From Diphasiastrum complanatum (lineage: Eukaryota; Streptophyta; Lycopodiopsida; Lycopodiales; Lycopodiaceae): a DNA stretch of 64,000 bases. The notes under the pieces were generated by a model. That model saw nothing but the letters and a program-made list of their open reading frames with translations. It had not been told where the DNA came from and searched no databases. Shown here piece after piece: positions 1 to 11,327 of this stretch (its first letter is position 1; each line of letters opens with the position of its first letter). The stretch spans positions 1 to 64,000 of the forward strand of contig MU832060.1 of assembly GCA_029204225.1 (NCBI GenBank), read 5' to 3'. The position numbers were made by a program, and so were the translations under genes.

Positions 1-41
1 TATTTGGATTTGAAAGGTGTGAAGAAAGATGGACCGTCTAC

Positions 42-3000
42 CTGAATTGGAGGTTCTGCTAAAATGGCCTAAATCTGCAAACATGGCCTCTGTCCCTGCA
101 TAGAAACAGAAAAGGTGCTGTAATAAACTGAAATGCAAAACTTTGAACTGTTCAATAAACTGCATTTGAGGAAAACCTCAAGAACATGCCCGGTTGTGCA
201 AACCTGTGACAGCCAGAATTGTCCCTCCGAGACTGATCCAGCCATGCTTTCCATTCTTGCTAAAATAGAGCCACATGTAATGAGGAGAAAGAGCTTTCAA
301 TACTCCGGGATAATTGATTGCAATGTTATATGAGCCAATAAGTGGTGTGCTAATCAACCAAGCTGCCATTATTGGAGAGAAAAGGAAACTAACGTGTCTT
401 GTGCCAAATCTTTGGAGAGCAAATAGAGCCACCAAAATTGCAGCGGATACCAAGATGACAACAGCTGACAAAGAAGTGTAAAGTGGATGTTACTAGTCAA
501 GCATGATGAAGTTGAGAATACAATTTAAAACCCGACCGAATCAATCACCACAGCACAACGTTAAGTGCAACAAGACAACACCAGACAGAATTGCTCTCCA
601 CAAACTGTATATGCACACTGATTAGCAAGTACAAAGATAAAATTGCTTAAGAGCACTCAAAGGGCTCGTAAAAGAAAGACGGGCCCGATAATTCTAGAAC
701 TAGGCACACGTGGTACTGTCAAAATTAGAAAGCACTGTATAAGTTGATCATTGCTATTTTAACTCTCTCCCTCAATGATCAACGTCTCTCTTTATTTTAA
801 GGTTTACTTTATTCATGGAACATACCTCCATGATAGTATCATAAGTAAAAGCTTTTTACATAACCAAATCTAAGCCAAGTTTAGCTCTAAAAGTTTCAAA
901 CTTCTCTTTACTTAAAGCTTTTGTAAATATATCAGCAACTTGTAACATTGTAGAACAGTGTGTAATACTTATATCTTCAGATTGTAGCTTTTCACGCACA
1001 AACTGATATTTCACTTCAATATGTTTTGTTCTCCGCGTGAAAGACAAGATTCTTAGCCAACTGTATCCCACTTTGGCTATCACAAAAAATAATAGTAGGA
1101 TGTACCTGCTTCATGCTAATCTCACTCAACAACTTACGCAGCCAAATAGCTTCCTGAGTAGCAGAACTTAACGCTTTATATTCAGCTTCTATAGAAGAAA
1201 AAGAAATAGTGTCTTGCTTCTTGCTAGACCATGAAAAACAACCGCTTCCAAAATTGAAAGCATAACCTGTTGTTGACTTTCTATCATCTACATTTCCTAC
1301 CCAATCAGCGTCAACATAGCCTTGCAACTTAGGTAAAGTACTTTGTCTTTTGTAGACCAAGCCAAGGTTAGGTGTACCTTTCACGTACCTCAAAATCCTC
1401 TTCGTGGCCTGACGAAATAAAGTAGCGTCAACCTGTGCACTATCATCAACACGAGACAACTTCTTATTGTTGAAATAAATGCCTATTTTGCCCCTTAAGG
1501 CTTGTATACTTGTAACTTGTAAGTTGTGCATAAGACATGGGGGTAAAACATTTATGTACATAGTACACCCCACTTGTGCTAATTAGGCAAGTAATATCAA
1601 GTAGGTTGAGGACCCATGTGGATTCTAGAGCTAGAATTAGCAAGACACCACCTCTATACATTACATGCTATATGTAGCCCAAACTTTGGAGGGGTTTCCA
1701 CGCCCTACTACACTTTGAATAATCATTCAAGTTGTGTGAGCTTTGAAGTCCTCTCTCTCTTGCTTTTGTGTTCTACTCCATAGCTGGTTTTCTGAAGCTT
1801 TCATAGTGTGCTTACTATGCTGTTATGATACTCCATAGCTAGGCCTTGGAATTTGTCATGGTATCAAAGCAGGTTATGTTGCCTGTGGTGTGGTGAAAGC
1901 TTGGACCTGTCTTTGATCAGATTCCTGCCATTTCTAGAGAGCAGCTTACCTTTGAGGAGGGAGCACTTTTTGTAGGGGCATCTGATCTTTGTGCTATCTG
2001 CATGGTTGGAGTACTGTTGGCAAGGGGAGTACAGGGAGCCAAAAAGTTTCTAATTTGGGACAAAAAAATTTGAGTCTTTTTGGACAGCCAGGACTGTAGG
2101 AGGGCGCTTTCTACAGTGGGGACTTCAGTGAAAGTTCTGAGTGGATCTTGGACAAGGGCTAGGACAGCCATACAGGGGGATAGTTTCAAATCCAGAAGCT
2201 GAGGGTTATTGAGCAAGTGGCTGCATACCCTAGTTGGGTGGAAACCCCAGTTTGCCTTTTGTGTTTTATTTCTATCCAGCTATGTCTAGTCTTGCAGAGG
2301 GCATGCTGAGTGAAGTCAGCCGGCTTGATGGCTCTAACTTTAGCATATGGAAATTCAAGATCAAAAACATTCTTGAAGACAAAGAATGTTGGAAGCTTGT
2401 GACAGGTGAGCAGCCTGTTCCAACATCTGAACTTGAACTTAAGGACTATATCAAGAGAGGGGAAAAGGCACACAGAATCATCAATGTCAGTGAGGGATAA
2501 TGTGATTCCTCTAATCAGGTCAGCCAAAGGGCCTGTGGATGCATGGCACATTCTTTGTGCATTGTATGAGACAGCAAGTACAACCAGTTTTCCCTACTTG
2601 AAGAACAAGTTGTATACTCTCAGAATGGAGACAGGGGAGATAGTTACTGATCGTCTTACTAAGATTCAGGATATTAGATATCATCTTTCTGTACTTGGAG
2701 AGTCTATTGCTGACAAAGACTTGGTGCCAATAGTTCTGAATAGCTTGTCATATGCTTATCAGAACTTTGTGATGATGATATCAGTGAGAGAGAAGATCCC
2801 TACCTATGAAGAAGTCTATGGTCTCTTGTTACAGGAGGAGATGAGGAGAGTTAATCTCTCCAAGAGGGAAGATTTCCAGGAGCATGCCTTTGCTTCTAAG
2901 AAGAAGCAAAATCCAGCCAAGGATAAGAAGAAAGGTAAAGGCAAGAACAAAGGAGCACCACAAACACTTGAGCAAGGAATGGAGAACTTGCAGATGTCAG

Positions 3001-6000
3001 AAGCACAATCCTCCTCGAATACTTCTTCCACACCTCGAAGGAAGGGGAATTGCAATTACTGTGGTAAATATGGACAGTTTGCTTTTGAGTGCAGGAAGAA
3101 GCTTGCAGACCAAAAGAAGGGCACAAAGAAGCAAGGAGGAAATGTTGTTGAGAGTGTTGCAAGAGAGGAGCGGAGTGACATAAGGCAAGCTAAGTTATTC
3201 TCTGTTGCATTGGCCTCACAAGCTACAACAGGTGGTTGGTACATTGACTCAGGTGCTTCAAAGCACATGACCCCTCATAGGGATTGGTTTGATACCTTTG
3301 TGGGGATTTGTGATGGACAAGAGGTGTGCCTAGGTGACAACTCAACACACAAGGTCAAGGGAAAGGGCACAGTACCTGTAAAGCTTCCATCAGGAGAAGT
3401 CAAAGTCATTAAGAATGTCTTATATGTACCAGGACTTGCTAAAAATCTTCTTTCAGTAGGAGCTATCACTCGACAAAATATGAAAGTAGAATTTGATGCT
3501 ACTTCTTGTCTTGTGTTGGACTTGAGTGATAATATGAAGGTTGTGGCCAAAGGATTACAGGAAGATAATCTATACAGATTGTACACTTCTATCCCTAGTC
3601 AGCATGCTTATACAGCAAAAGGAAGTGATGTGGATAGATTGTGGCATGAGAGGTATGGACATCTGGGCTACCAAAGCATGCAGGTGTTGAACCAGCATCT
3701 TATGGTGGAGGGGCTTCCAGTCGTTAAGCCAAGCTCTTCAGTTTGCGAGGCTTGCGCTATGGGAAAACAACAAAGACATAACTTTCCCAAGGAGAGCACC
3801 ACCAGGGCAGCAGGCATACTTGACTTGATACATTCAGATTTGTGGGGGCCAACCCAAACAAAATCCGCAGGGGGGGCATATTACTTTATGACCTTTATTG
3901 ATGACTTCTCACGCAAGATTTGGATTTATTTCTTGAAGTTAAAATCTGAAGCATTCAAGTACTTCCTGCATTTCAAAGCTTTGGTAGAAGAACATTTAGG
4001 AAAGAAGATAAAGATGCTCAGGTCAAACGCTTGTGGAGAGTTCATTAAGACAGAATTTGTGGAATTTTGCAAGGCCAATGGGATCAAAAGGCAGCTTACA
4101 GCTCCTCATACCCCTCAGCAAAATGGCGTAGCAAAGAGAAAGAACCGAACTATTGTGGAGTGTGCAAGGTGCATGCTCGAGGCAAAGGAATTGCCCAACT
4201 CTTTTTGGGGCGAGGCAATGCACACAGCAGTGTTTCTGTTGAATAGAAGTCCAACAAAAAATGTGGAAGGCAAGACTTTGGAAGAGGCATTTAGCGGCAT
4301 TAAGCCCAAGGTGGGCGCTTTGCGAGTATTTGGTTGTACGGCCTATGCCCATATTCCCAAGGATAACAGGAAGAAGCTGGATGCAAAATCAGCAATATTT
4401 TCTTGGGATACAATGAAGAAAGCAAAGCTTACCGACTTTACGATCTTACTAGTAAGAAGAGGATCATAAGTCGAGATGTGATCTTTGAAGTAGATCAAAC
4501 GCCTCCTATAGAGGAACTTGAGATGGAGGATGGTACAAGTGAATTTGTGCCAATACTTGATGACCCACATCCATATATTGGGGAGCCTCAGGATGATCAT
4601 AGTGATCAAGAGGAAGAATCTGAGGAGGCTAGGAAGCGGAAGGAAAGGGGCAAATCTGTTGAGTCCTATTCACCGTCTTCATCACCAACTGCAAGGAAGA
4701 AGTTTCCCAAGTGGTATTGGCAAACTGTGCAGGATGGTTTGATATTGGATGAGGGAGAGAGCAGCAATCCAGGGGCTAGGAGGTCTCAAAGGCAAGCCCA
4801 GCAGCATGAACACCAGGAGACAAACTATGCGCTGATGACTACTATTTTGGATTCACAAGATCCGCATACATTCGTTGAGGCAGCAGATGAGAAGGTATGG
4901 CAACATGCTATGCAAGAGGAGTATGACTCCATTCTCAAGAATGATACATGGGATTTGGTGAAGTTACCAAAAGGGAAGCGTCCTATTGGCTGTAAGTGGA
5001 TCTACAGGACCAAATACAAATCGGATGGGAGCATCGAAAAGCATAAGGCAAGGCTGGTTGCTAAAGGCTATGCACAGAAGGAAGGCTTGGACTATGATGA
5101 GACATTTGCACCGGTAGCTAAGATGACGTCGATCAGGTTGGTTTTAGCATTGGCTGCATTTTTTGGTTGGGAGGTCCATCAAATGGACGTGAAGAGTGCT
5201 TTTCTCAATGGACAGTTGGCTGAAGAAGTCTACATGGAACAGCCACAAGGTTTTGAGGCTAAGGACAAGGAAAGTATGGTATGCAGGCTTAAAAAGGCCT
5301 TATATGGTTTGAAGCAGGCACCCAGGGCCTGGTATAGTCGAATTGACGACTATTTTGCCAAGGAGCAATTCATAAAGAGTCAGTCGGATTGCAACCTGTT
5401 CGTGAAGGAGGAAGATGGAAACATTGTTTTGATAGTTCTCTATGTAGATGACTTGGTCATCACGGGTAACAATGGGCAGCTTATTGAAAAGGTGAAGGCT
5501 CATTTATCAAATGAGTTCGAGATGAAGGATTTGGGTTTAATCCACTATTGTCTTGGCTTGGAGGTTTGGAAAAAGGAAAACTGTGTGTTTATTTTCCAAG
5601 CTAACTATGCATGTGAAGTCTTGAACAGGTTCAACATGCAAGATTGCAAACCCGTTTCCACGCCCATTGATACCAGCAGTAAGCCATCCAGAGATGATGG
5701 CACTCCTTTTGTGGACGAGACTCTTTATAGGCAGCTTGTGGGTAGCCTGATTTATCTCACCACTACGAGACCAGACATTTCCTATGCGGTTGGTGTAACA
5801 AGCCAGTTCATGAGTTCTCCAACTGAAGCACATTGGAAAGCAGCCAAGAGGGTTTTGAGGTATGTCAAAGGGACAACCTGCTATGGGATTGAGTACACAG
5901 ATGACGGAAAGCTTCAGCTTGAAGGCTTTACCGATTCAGATTGGGCAGGTGATAGAGATGATCGAAAGTCGACCACAGGTTACACTTTCAACCTTGGTTC

Positions 6001-9000
6001 AGGGGCCATTTCTTGGTGTAGCAAGAAACAGCCCACAGTTACCTTATCATCAACAGAGGCTGAATACAGGGCAACGGCAAAAGCTACCTGCGAGGCAATA
6101 TGGCTCAGGAGACTTCTTGGGGAGGTGCAGATTCCACAGAATGGTCCTACTATTCTTCAGTGTGACAGCCAGAGTTGCATCCAGCTTGCCAAAATCCTGT
6201 GTACCAGCCTCGTACGAAGCATATTGAGGTGGATCAGCACTTCTTACGAGAGAAGATACAAAGCGAAAAAATTCAGCTCGAGTACTGTGATACCAACGAT
6301 CAAGCAGCAGATATCTTTACTAAGGCACTTAGTAGAGAAAAATTTGAAAAGTTTCGTAGTATGAACAAAATAGCCATTGAGAGGGGGTGTTGAGATAAAT
6401 GCCTATTTTGCCCCTTAAGGCTTGTATACTTGTAACTTGTAAGTTGTGCATAAGACATGGGGGTAAAACATTTATGTACATAGTACACCCCACTTGTGCT
6501 AATTAGGCAAGTAATATCAAGTACGTTGAGGACCCATGTGGGTTCTAGAGCTAGAATTAGCAAGACACCACCTCTATACATTACATGCTATATGTAGTCC
6601 AAACTTTGGAGGGGTTTCCACGCCCTACTACACTTTGAATAATCATTCAAGTTGTGTGAGCTTTGAAGTCCTCTCTCTCTTGCTTTTGTGTTCTACTCCA
6701 TAGCTGGTTTTCTGAAGCTTTCATAGTGTGCTTACTATGTTGTTATGATACTCCATAGCTAGGCCTTGGAATTTGTCACTTACCAGCTTCGCAAGGAGTG
6801 ATGGAAGGTTTGCACTCTGTCATGCGAAATCTCTCTAATATCTCGCGCAGATACTTGCTTTGACATAGCCTGATATCATTCCCATTTTGCCATACTTCGA
6901 CACCCAAGCAATAGTTCATAAGATCTGAATCTGTCATCTCAAATTGCTTGCACAAGTTGGCTTTGATAAAATGAATGAGATTCTCATCATTGCCCGTGAT
7001 AATAATATCATTAACATAAAGTACAATCAAGGCAATGCTATCTTCGTTTATAAGAACATAAAGATTTGGATCTGAATTTGTCCTTACAAACTCATGAAAA
7101 AGAAAGTAACGATCAATGCGTCCATACCATGCGTGTGGCGCTTGCTTAAGGCCATAAAGTGCCTTGCGTAGCTTGCACACCTTCTGTTCTTGTCCCTTTG
7201 CCATAAAGCCCTGTGGTTGGACCATGTAAACTTCTTCCTCTAAGTCACTATTCAAAACTGCGGATTTCACATCCATTTGATGGATCTTCCACCCAAAATG
7301 AGATGCTAAGGCGATGATAAGGCATAGCGTAGTCCACTTAGCCACTGGAGCAAATGTCTCTTCATAGTCAATTCCTTTGTTTTGCTCATAGCCCTTTACT
7401 ACTACGCGTGCCTTATGCTTTGCTATCATGCCATCTGCATGAAACTTTGTTCTAAACACCCATTTATTGTCAATGGGTCTCTTTCCAAGTGGTAGATCAA
7501 CTAACTCCCACGTACCATGCCTGTGGATAGACTCCATCTCCTCTTCCATTGCCCTTTGCCACTCTTTGTGATCATTTGCCTCATCAAAGGTTGATGGTTC
7601 TCTCATTAGGGCATAGTTCACATGATAGCGATCGGGAGGCTTCCTTTCCCGCGTTGATCTTCTCACTTCTTCTTGCGTGCTAGATCCTGGTTGATTTAGC
7701 TTTGCATCCTTCATGATCTTTTTGTACCATTTTGGTATCTTAGACTCAGGTGATACACTTCATGGAGAGTATGTGTCCCAAGGAGTGTCCAAGTAATCTC
7801 TCTTACTTCCAACCGGTTTCTCCTTTGTTGCTCCTATCAGCAAGTACCTTCCCCTAGGCTCTTGGATGGGTGGTGTCCTTTCATACTCACCCTCTCGACC
7901 TTCGTCTTCATGTGCATCATCCTGTGGAGCGTCTTCTTCATCTTCTTCTTCCAAGATTGTGGGAAGTCTGTTGATGCTTTCATCACTTGCATGGTCTTCA
8001 TCTTCATACCTATGCGTCTCATCAAAGATTACATCTTTGCTTATGTGAATCTTGTTCATTACAGGATCAAGACACCTGTACGCCTTCATCCTCTCATCAT
8101 AACCGACAAAGATACACTTGATTGCTTTGGCACCAAGTTTGCTTCGCTCCTCCTTTGGCACATGTACATAGGCCCTACATCCAATGACACGAAACCTGTC
8201 GGTTTTTGGCTTTATTCTTGTAAATGCCTAGCCCATATGCTTTATCATGGAGCATGCACTCTCCATAATAGTCCTATTTTTCCTTTCAGCTACACCATTA
8301 CTATGCGACGTGTGTGATTGTGTGAATTGTCTTTTGATGTCGTGTTCCTTGCAAACGTCCTCAAAATCATCAGATTTGTATTCGCCCCCTCTATCTGATC
8401 TTAGCACTTTGATGCGTGCATCCAGTTGGTTCTCTACTAAAGCCTTAAACTCCTTGAAGCGAGCAAAAGCGTCAGATTTCTTCTTCAAGAAATAAATTCA
8501 TGTCCTCCTAGAGTAATCATCTATGAAAGTCATAAAATAATAGGCTTTCCCCATCGACATGGTCTTCATTGGGCCGCACAGGTCGCTGTGAATAAGTTCA
8601 AGCGATTTCTTAGCTCTTGCAGTTCCACCTTTCTTGAATGTCTCCCTATGATGCTTTCCCATAACACATCCTTCACATATGGCGTGATGATCATCCTGTA
8701 GTGCTGGTAATCCTGTTACCATCTTCAATCTCCACAGACTCGGTTTTGTGCTACCCAGCCAGCAAACCGTCGTGAATTCGCAGCTCTCCGTTCCTGTCTG
8801 GTGATTCTAGCCACCAAGGGCTCTGATACCAAGTTGAGAATACAATTTAAAACCCGACCGAATCAATCACCACAGCACAACGTTAAGTGCAACAAGACAA
8901 CACCAGACATAATTGCTCTCCACAAATTGTATATTCACACTGATTAGCAAGTACAAAGATAAAATTGCTTAAGAGCACTCAAAGGGCTCGTAAAAGAAAG

Positions 9001-11327
9001 ACGGCCCAATAATTCTAGAACTGGGCACACGTGGTACCGTCAAAATTAGAAAGCATTGTATAAGTCGATCATTGCTATTTTAACTGATGAGTGCATCATA
9101 CAAAATGTAGAACCAACTGTACAAAAACGTAAGACGTGTCCACAGTCAACTTAAAGGTGCCTAAGCATAGAAGCATGAGAACATGAGATTCATAAAAGAA
9201 AAATTAAACCAACCTAAGTGAAACAATTTTCATCCTAAACTTAACACTGCCATTCTGATGTGAAATGGAACTAGCAAAGATAAATTTCCTGGCACACATT
9301 AATCAGCTAATGCTATGTCCTTTGCTTGTCAGAAATTTTCTGTGTCTCCTCTTGCAAATAAGTAAACACTGCAACAAGAATCCCAAAATTATGGAACTTA
9401 CATTGACTTAATGATGTAGATGTCGTGCCAGAGCGAATACCATCAATTGCAGATATGACTGCATAACAAAAAGAAAAAACATCTATAATTCACCAGTTAA
9501 AACAATCTTTTACCTCTTCCTTATGCCACTTCATCGTAAATTAAAATTCAAAATAAAATGCTACACAGATGCATCGTGGATTCCGAAGAGTAACTGCTAC
9601 TTCATATTTGCACTGGTGAACACACTGTGCTTTGGAAAACTGGTTTTCATCTAAAATCGAACAGTAAATCAGTGTTGAAATCAGCCAGAGTGTTTTCAAG
9701 CTGCGATACTCAACCTCTGTCGATGACAAGATGACTGGTCTCATAAAGTTTCCAAAATCAGATGATTTCAGCGTAACCAACCGAAGTCCAGAGCAAATGC
9801 TATCATCAAAAAACTTATCCCTGTTTTGATTGTGGCATGCTATTCAGAAGGTTGGAAGAGAGAAAACAAAAATTGGCGTAGATTACAGAACCTGAAATAG
9901 CAGGCGTAAGTACACCATCGCCAAGCAACAAACTTATGCCAAAAGCTGCAATCACCACTAAGAAGTTCTTTGATATGTTGCTTCCTTCGATAAAACAAAT
10001 AATTCGGGAACGAGTACTATTCCCCCCGAGTTTGTTGATATGTGCCAATCGTAGTTCTGAATTAGGCCGGCTGCAACCGTCCACTGGGTTTGGTTTGAAC
10101 CTTCCGTGCTGACATAGTAGGGAGTACAATGCCAAATTGCCACCTATAAGAAATTACAGCAAAGCACTGTCTCACACATTTGCACATCGTGGCACTGATT
10201 GAAATGATTTTGCGAAAATTAAAACTTATCAGTGCTCAGGATCTGGACACGTTGCAAGTAAATTCGAGCTAGCATATTCTCTGGCCACCTACAGTAAATA
10301 CCGTTTGATAAGAGCTACACCATATTGTTGTTCAAACATGATTGCTAAGCATCTGCTTCTAATAAACACCGAAGTTAACGACCGATTTCTAGTGTGCCGA
10401 TACCCCGAGCCATTCGAATGATGGCTAATGTTATAATAGAGTGAAGAGTTCAAAAAGTTGGTTAGAGAAATACAGGACATAAACAGTTTAAAGAGCTGAC
10501 ATACCTTCCCCGTGATCATCTGCATACAGAACAATAAGAACAAACTTTACGAGCGTTATCATTGTGATACTCCAAAAGATCAAACTAAGAATGCCGAGGT
10601 AATCATTTTGGTCAGGGTCCTTCAAAGTTATGGAAGAAAAGAGATACAACGGTGAAGTTGCAATATCGCCGTATACCACTCCCAGCGTCTGGTAAGCCAA
10701 TCCTATTGTCTGCCATGTCGTGTAATTCTGCACAGCAAAACATAATCCTCGTGAAATTCGATGTAAGCACCTCTGATACATTTCAAATTGAGAGAGAAAA
10801 AATGTTAGCAGCTTGGGGAAAGTCCTGAAGTAGAATACGAATGTGTAACAAGACTGGCACTATCTCCTGTGGAGGAAACAAAAAGCATTTGACAATTACT
10901 ATTTAACGTCTTAAAGATTTTGGTATCAAAGCAAGAAAACTTCTGGTAAAGGTGGAGCTTGAATAACCATCACTAAACACTAACATCACTACTAAACACT
11001 AACATCTGAAATGCTCCTAGAATAGATTAAGTGCGTTACCTTCTTTTCATGTTGAAACGGAGGCAACGTTTTCCTCAAGTGGTTTGGATACGAGCTATTC
11101 ATGAAATCAGAGCTATTACAAGGATTCGGGATTCTTGAACTGCTCTCGCCATCCTTTTTATCTAGTAAAGAGAATTCTTGAGTCGAAACTTCAGCGACTT
11201 CCTCAACTGTTTGGCCTTTCGATCCACAAGAAAATTCTTGAGTCGAAACTTCCGCGACTTCCTCATCTCTTTGGCTTTTCAATCCTACTTGTGGACCAAG
11301 CTCGATATCTGTCGCTATGGCATCCAT
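42..11327 (-). CDS. HAK/KUP-family potassium transporter, 5' part (gene continues off the left edge)
   Basis: This encodes the N-terminal part of a plant HAK/KUP/KT K+ uptake permease, a multi-pass membrane protein. Six coding exons are visible on the minus strand: 11327-11040, 10737-10505, 10143-9892, 9458-9402, 464-204 and 95-42. Every junction has a GT donor and an AG acceptor, and the reading frame is kept across all of them (phases 0,1,1,1,1). Family landmarks in order are [58 protein letters not shown] and [12 protein letters not shown] chose the ATG at 11327 because the open frame further upstream has no ATG and meets a TGA. The N-terminal tail holds a 20-residue in-frame duplication ([12 protein letters not shown] twice). 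The fourth intron (465-9401) is swollen by nested copia elements, but its splice sites are intact. Exons 3' of position 42 lie outside the window. The family call is near certain; the paralogue is not resolved. Confidence 0.93.
510..764 (-). repeat. 3' LTR of the outer copia element
   Basis: This 255-bp sequence matches 8832-9085 with a few substitutions and one small indel. It is preceded on the element strand by a purine-rich stretch (about 765-775), as expected for a polypurine tract. It is flanked on the host side by GATGA. Confidence 0.88.
1468..1858 (+). repeat. 5' LTR of the inner copia element
   Basis: It begins TGTTGAAATAAATGCC and ends AATTTGTCA (TG...CA termini). It is 391 bp and nearly identical to 6388-6778. 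Confidence 0.93.
1859..1870 (+). other. Primer binding site of the inner copia element
   Basis: TGGTATCAAAGC directly follows the 5' LTR. It differs by one base from the usual initiator tRNA-Met complement. Confidence 0.85.
2282..6393 (+). pseudogene. Copia gag-pol polyprotein of the inner element, frameshifted
   Basis: Domains in order: gag (from ATG 2282, frameshift near 2485); zinc knuckle near 3050 with the His replaced by Gln ([14 protein letters not shown]); protease with [11 protein letters not shown] near 3240; pre-integrase HHCC region ([16 protein letters not shown]) near 3640-3770; integrase core 3810-4200; RT from about 4960 with an intact YVDD ([10 protein letters not shown]) near 5440; RNase H 5920-6300 ([28 protein letters not shown]). 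Frameshifts lie near 2485, 4400 and 6190, the last in an A run. Two integrase catalytic residues are changed: LRSN for the second Asp and NGVAKRKN for the Glu, exactly 35 residues apart. The reading frame ends just before the 3' LTR. Confidence 0.92.
6376..6387 (+). other. Polypurine tract of the inner copia element
   Basis: The purine-rich TTGAGAGGGGG directly precedes TGTTGA of the 3' LTR, the position where plus-strand synthesis is primed. Confidence 0.75.
6388..6778 (+). repeat. 3' LTR of the inner copia element
   Basis: This 391-bp partner of 1468-1858 has about five substitutions. It ends AATTTGTCA and is followed by CTTAC. Confidence 0.93.
8818..8831 (-). other. Primer binding site (tRNA-iMet type) of the outer copia element
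   Basis: The minus strand reads TGGTATCAGAGCCC immediately after the 5' LTR. This is the standard copia PBS, complementary to the 3' end of initiator tRNA-Met. It is not a tRNA gene. Confidence 0.85.
8832..9085 (-). repeat. 5' LTR of the outer copia element
   Basis: This is the partner of 510-764. On the minus strand it begins AGTTAAAATAGC and ends TTCTCAACT, directly abutting the primer binding site. GATGA follows at 9086-9090. Confidence 0.88.
11171..11290 (-). repeat. 60-bp in-frame tandem duplication inside transporter exon 1
   Basis: ATTCTTGAGTCGAAACTT recurs with a 60-bp period (from 11174 and 11234). It encodes [12 protein letters not shown] twice in the cytosolic N-terminal tail of the K+ transporter. 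The period is a multiple of three, so the frame is preserved. Confidence 0.85.

Larger units (their letters stand above)
1468..6778 (+). mobile_element. Ty1/copia LTR retrotransposon (inner, nested, nearly full length)
   Basis: Two 391-bp LTRs (1468-1858 and 6388-6778) differ at only about five positions. A PBS follows the first, a polypurine tract precedes the second, and a complete gag-pol region lies between. The flanks CTTAT (1463-1467) and CTTAC (6779-6783) look like a target duplication with one change. The element lies opposite to both the outer element and the transporter gene. LTR divergence of about 1.3% makes it the younger insertion. Despite this, gag-pol carries three frameshifts and integrase catalytic-site substitutions. 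Confidence 0.93.
856..8728 (-). pseudogene. Broken copia pol polyprotein (integrase, RT, RNase H) of the outer element
   Basis: Segments in order on the minus strand: pre-integrase and start of integrase core 8728-8498 ([17 protein letters not shown]); rest of integrase 8497-8228 (LRSDRGGEY and NGVAERKN, so the second acidic residue and Glu are present); linker 8161-7760; RT 7714-6776; then, after the nested insertion, RNase H 1467-856 (DADWVGN, SSIEAEY, CDSQSG, DIFTKAL). Lesions: a TGA for Trp near 8497, a deletion between about 8228 and 8190, YVND instead of the RT motif YVDD, and an in-frame loss of about 30 residues between the RT tail and RNase H (FRQ joined to ATKRILRY). The element cannot move by itself. 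Confidence 0.88.
510..9085 (-). mobile_element. Ty1/copia LTR retrotransposon (outer, gag-less) inserted in the K+ transporter intron
   Basis: Two LTRs (510-764 and 8832-9085) flank degenerate copia pol sequence on the minus strand, so the element runs in the same sense as the host gene. A perfect 5-bp target duplication GATGA (505-509 and 9086-9090) fixes both ends. A tRNA-iMet-type PBS touches the 5' LTR. Between the PBS and the pre-integrase domain only about 90 bp remain, so gag and protease have been lost. A second copia element (1468-6778) is nested inside, between the reverse transcriptase and RNase H segments. The LTRs differ at roughly 9 of 255 positions, so this insertion is older than the nested one. 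The terminal bases (AG...CT) are not the usual TG...CA. Confidence 0.9.

Noticed and set aside
69-254. 61-aa minus-strand ORF across the left edge
   Set aside because: It reads through the intron between transporter exons 204-464 and 42-95; the spliced frame explains the region better.
1859-1875. tRNA-Met-like sequence
   Set aside because: It is only the 12-18 nt primer binding site; the same applies at 8818, 21395 and 45044. No full tRNA cloverleaf was found.
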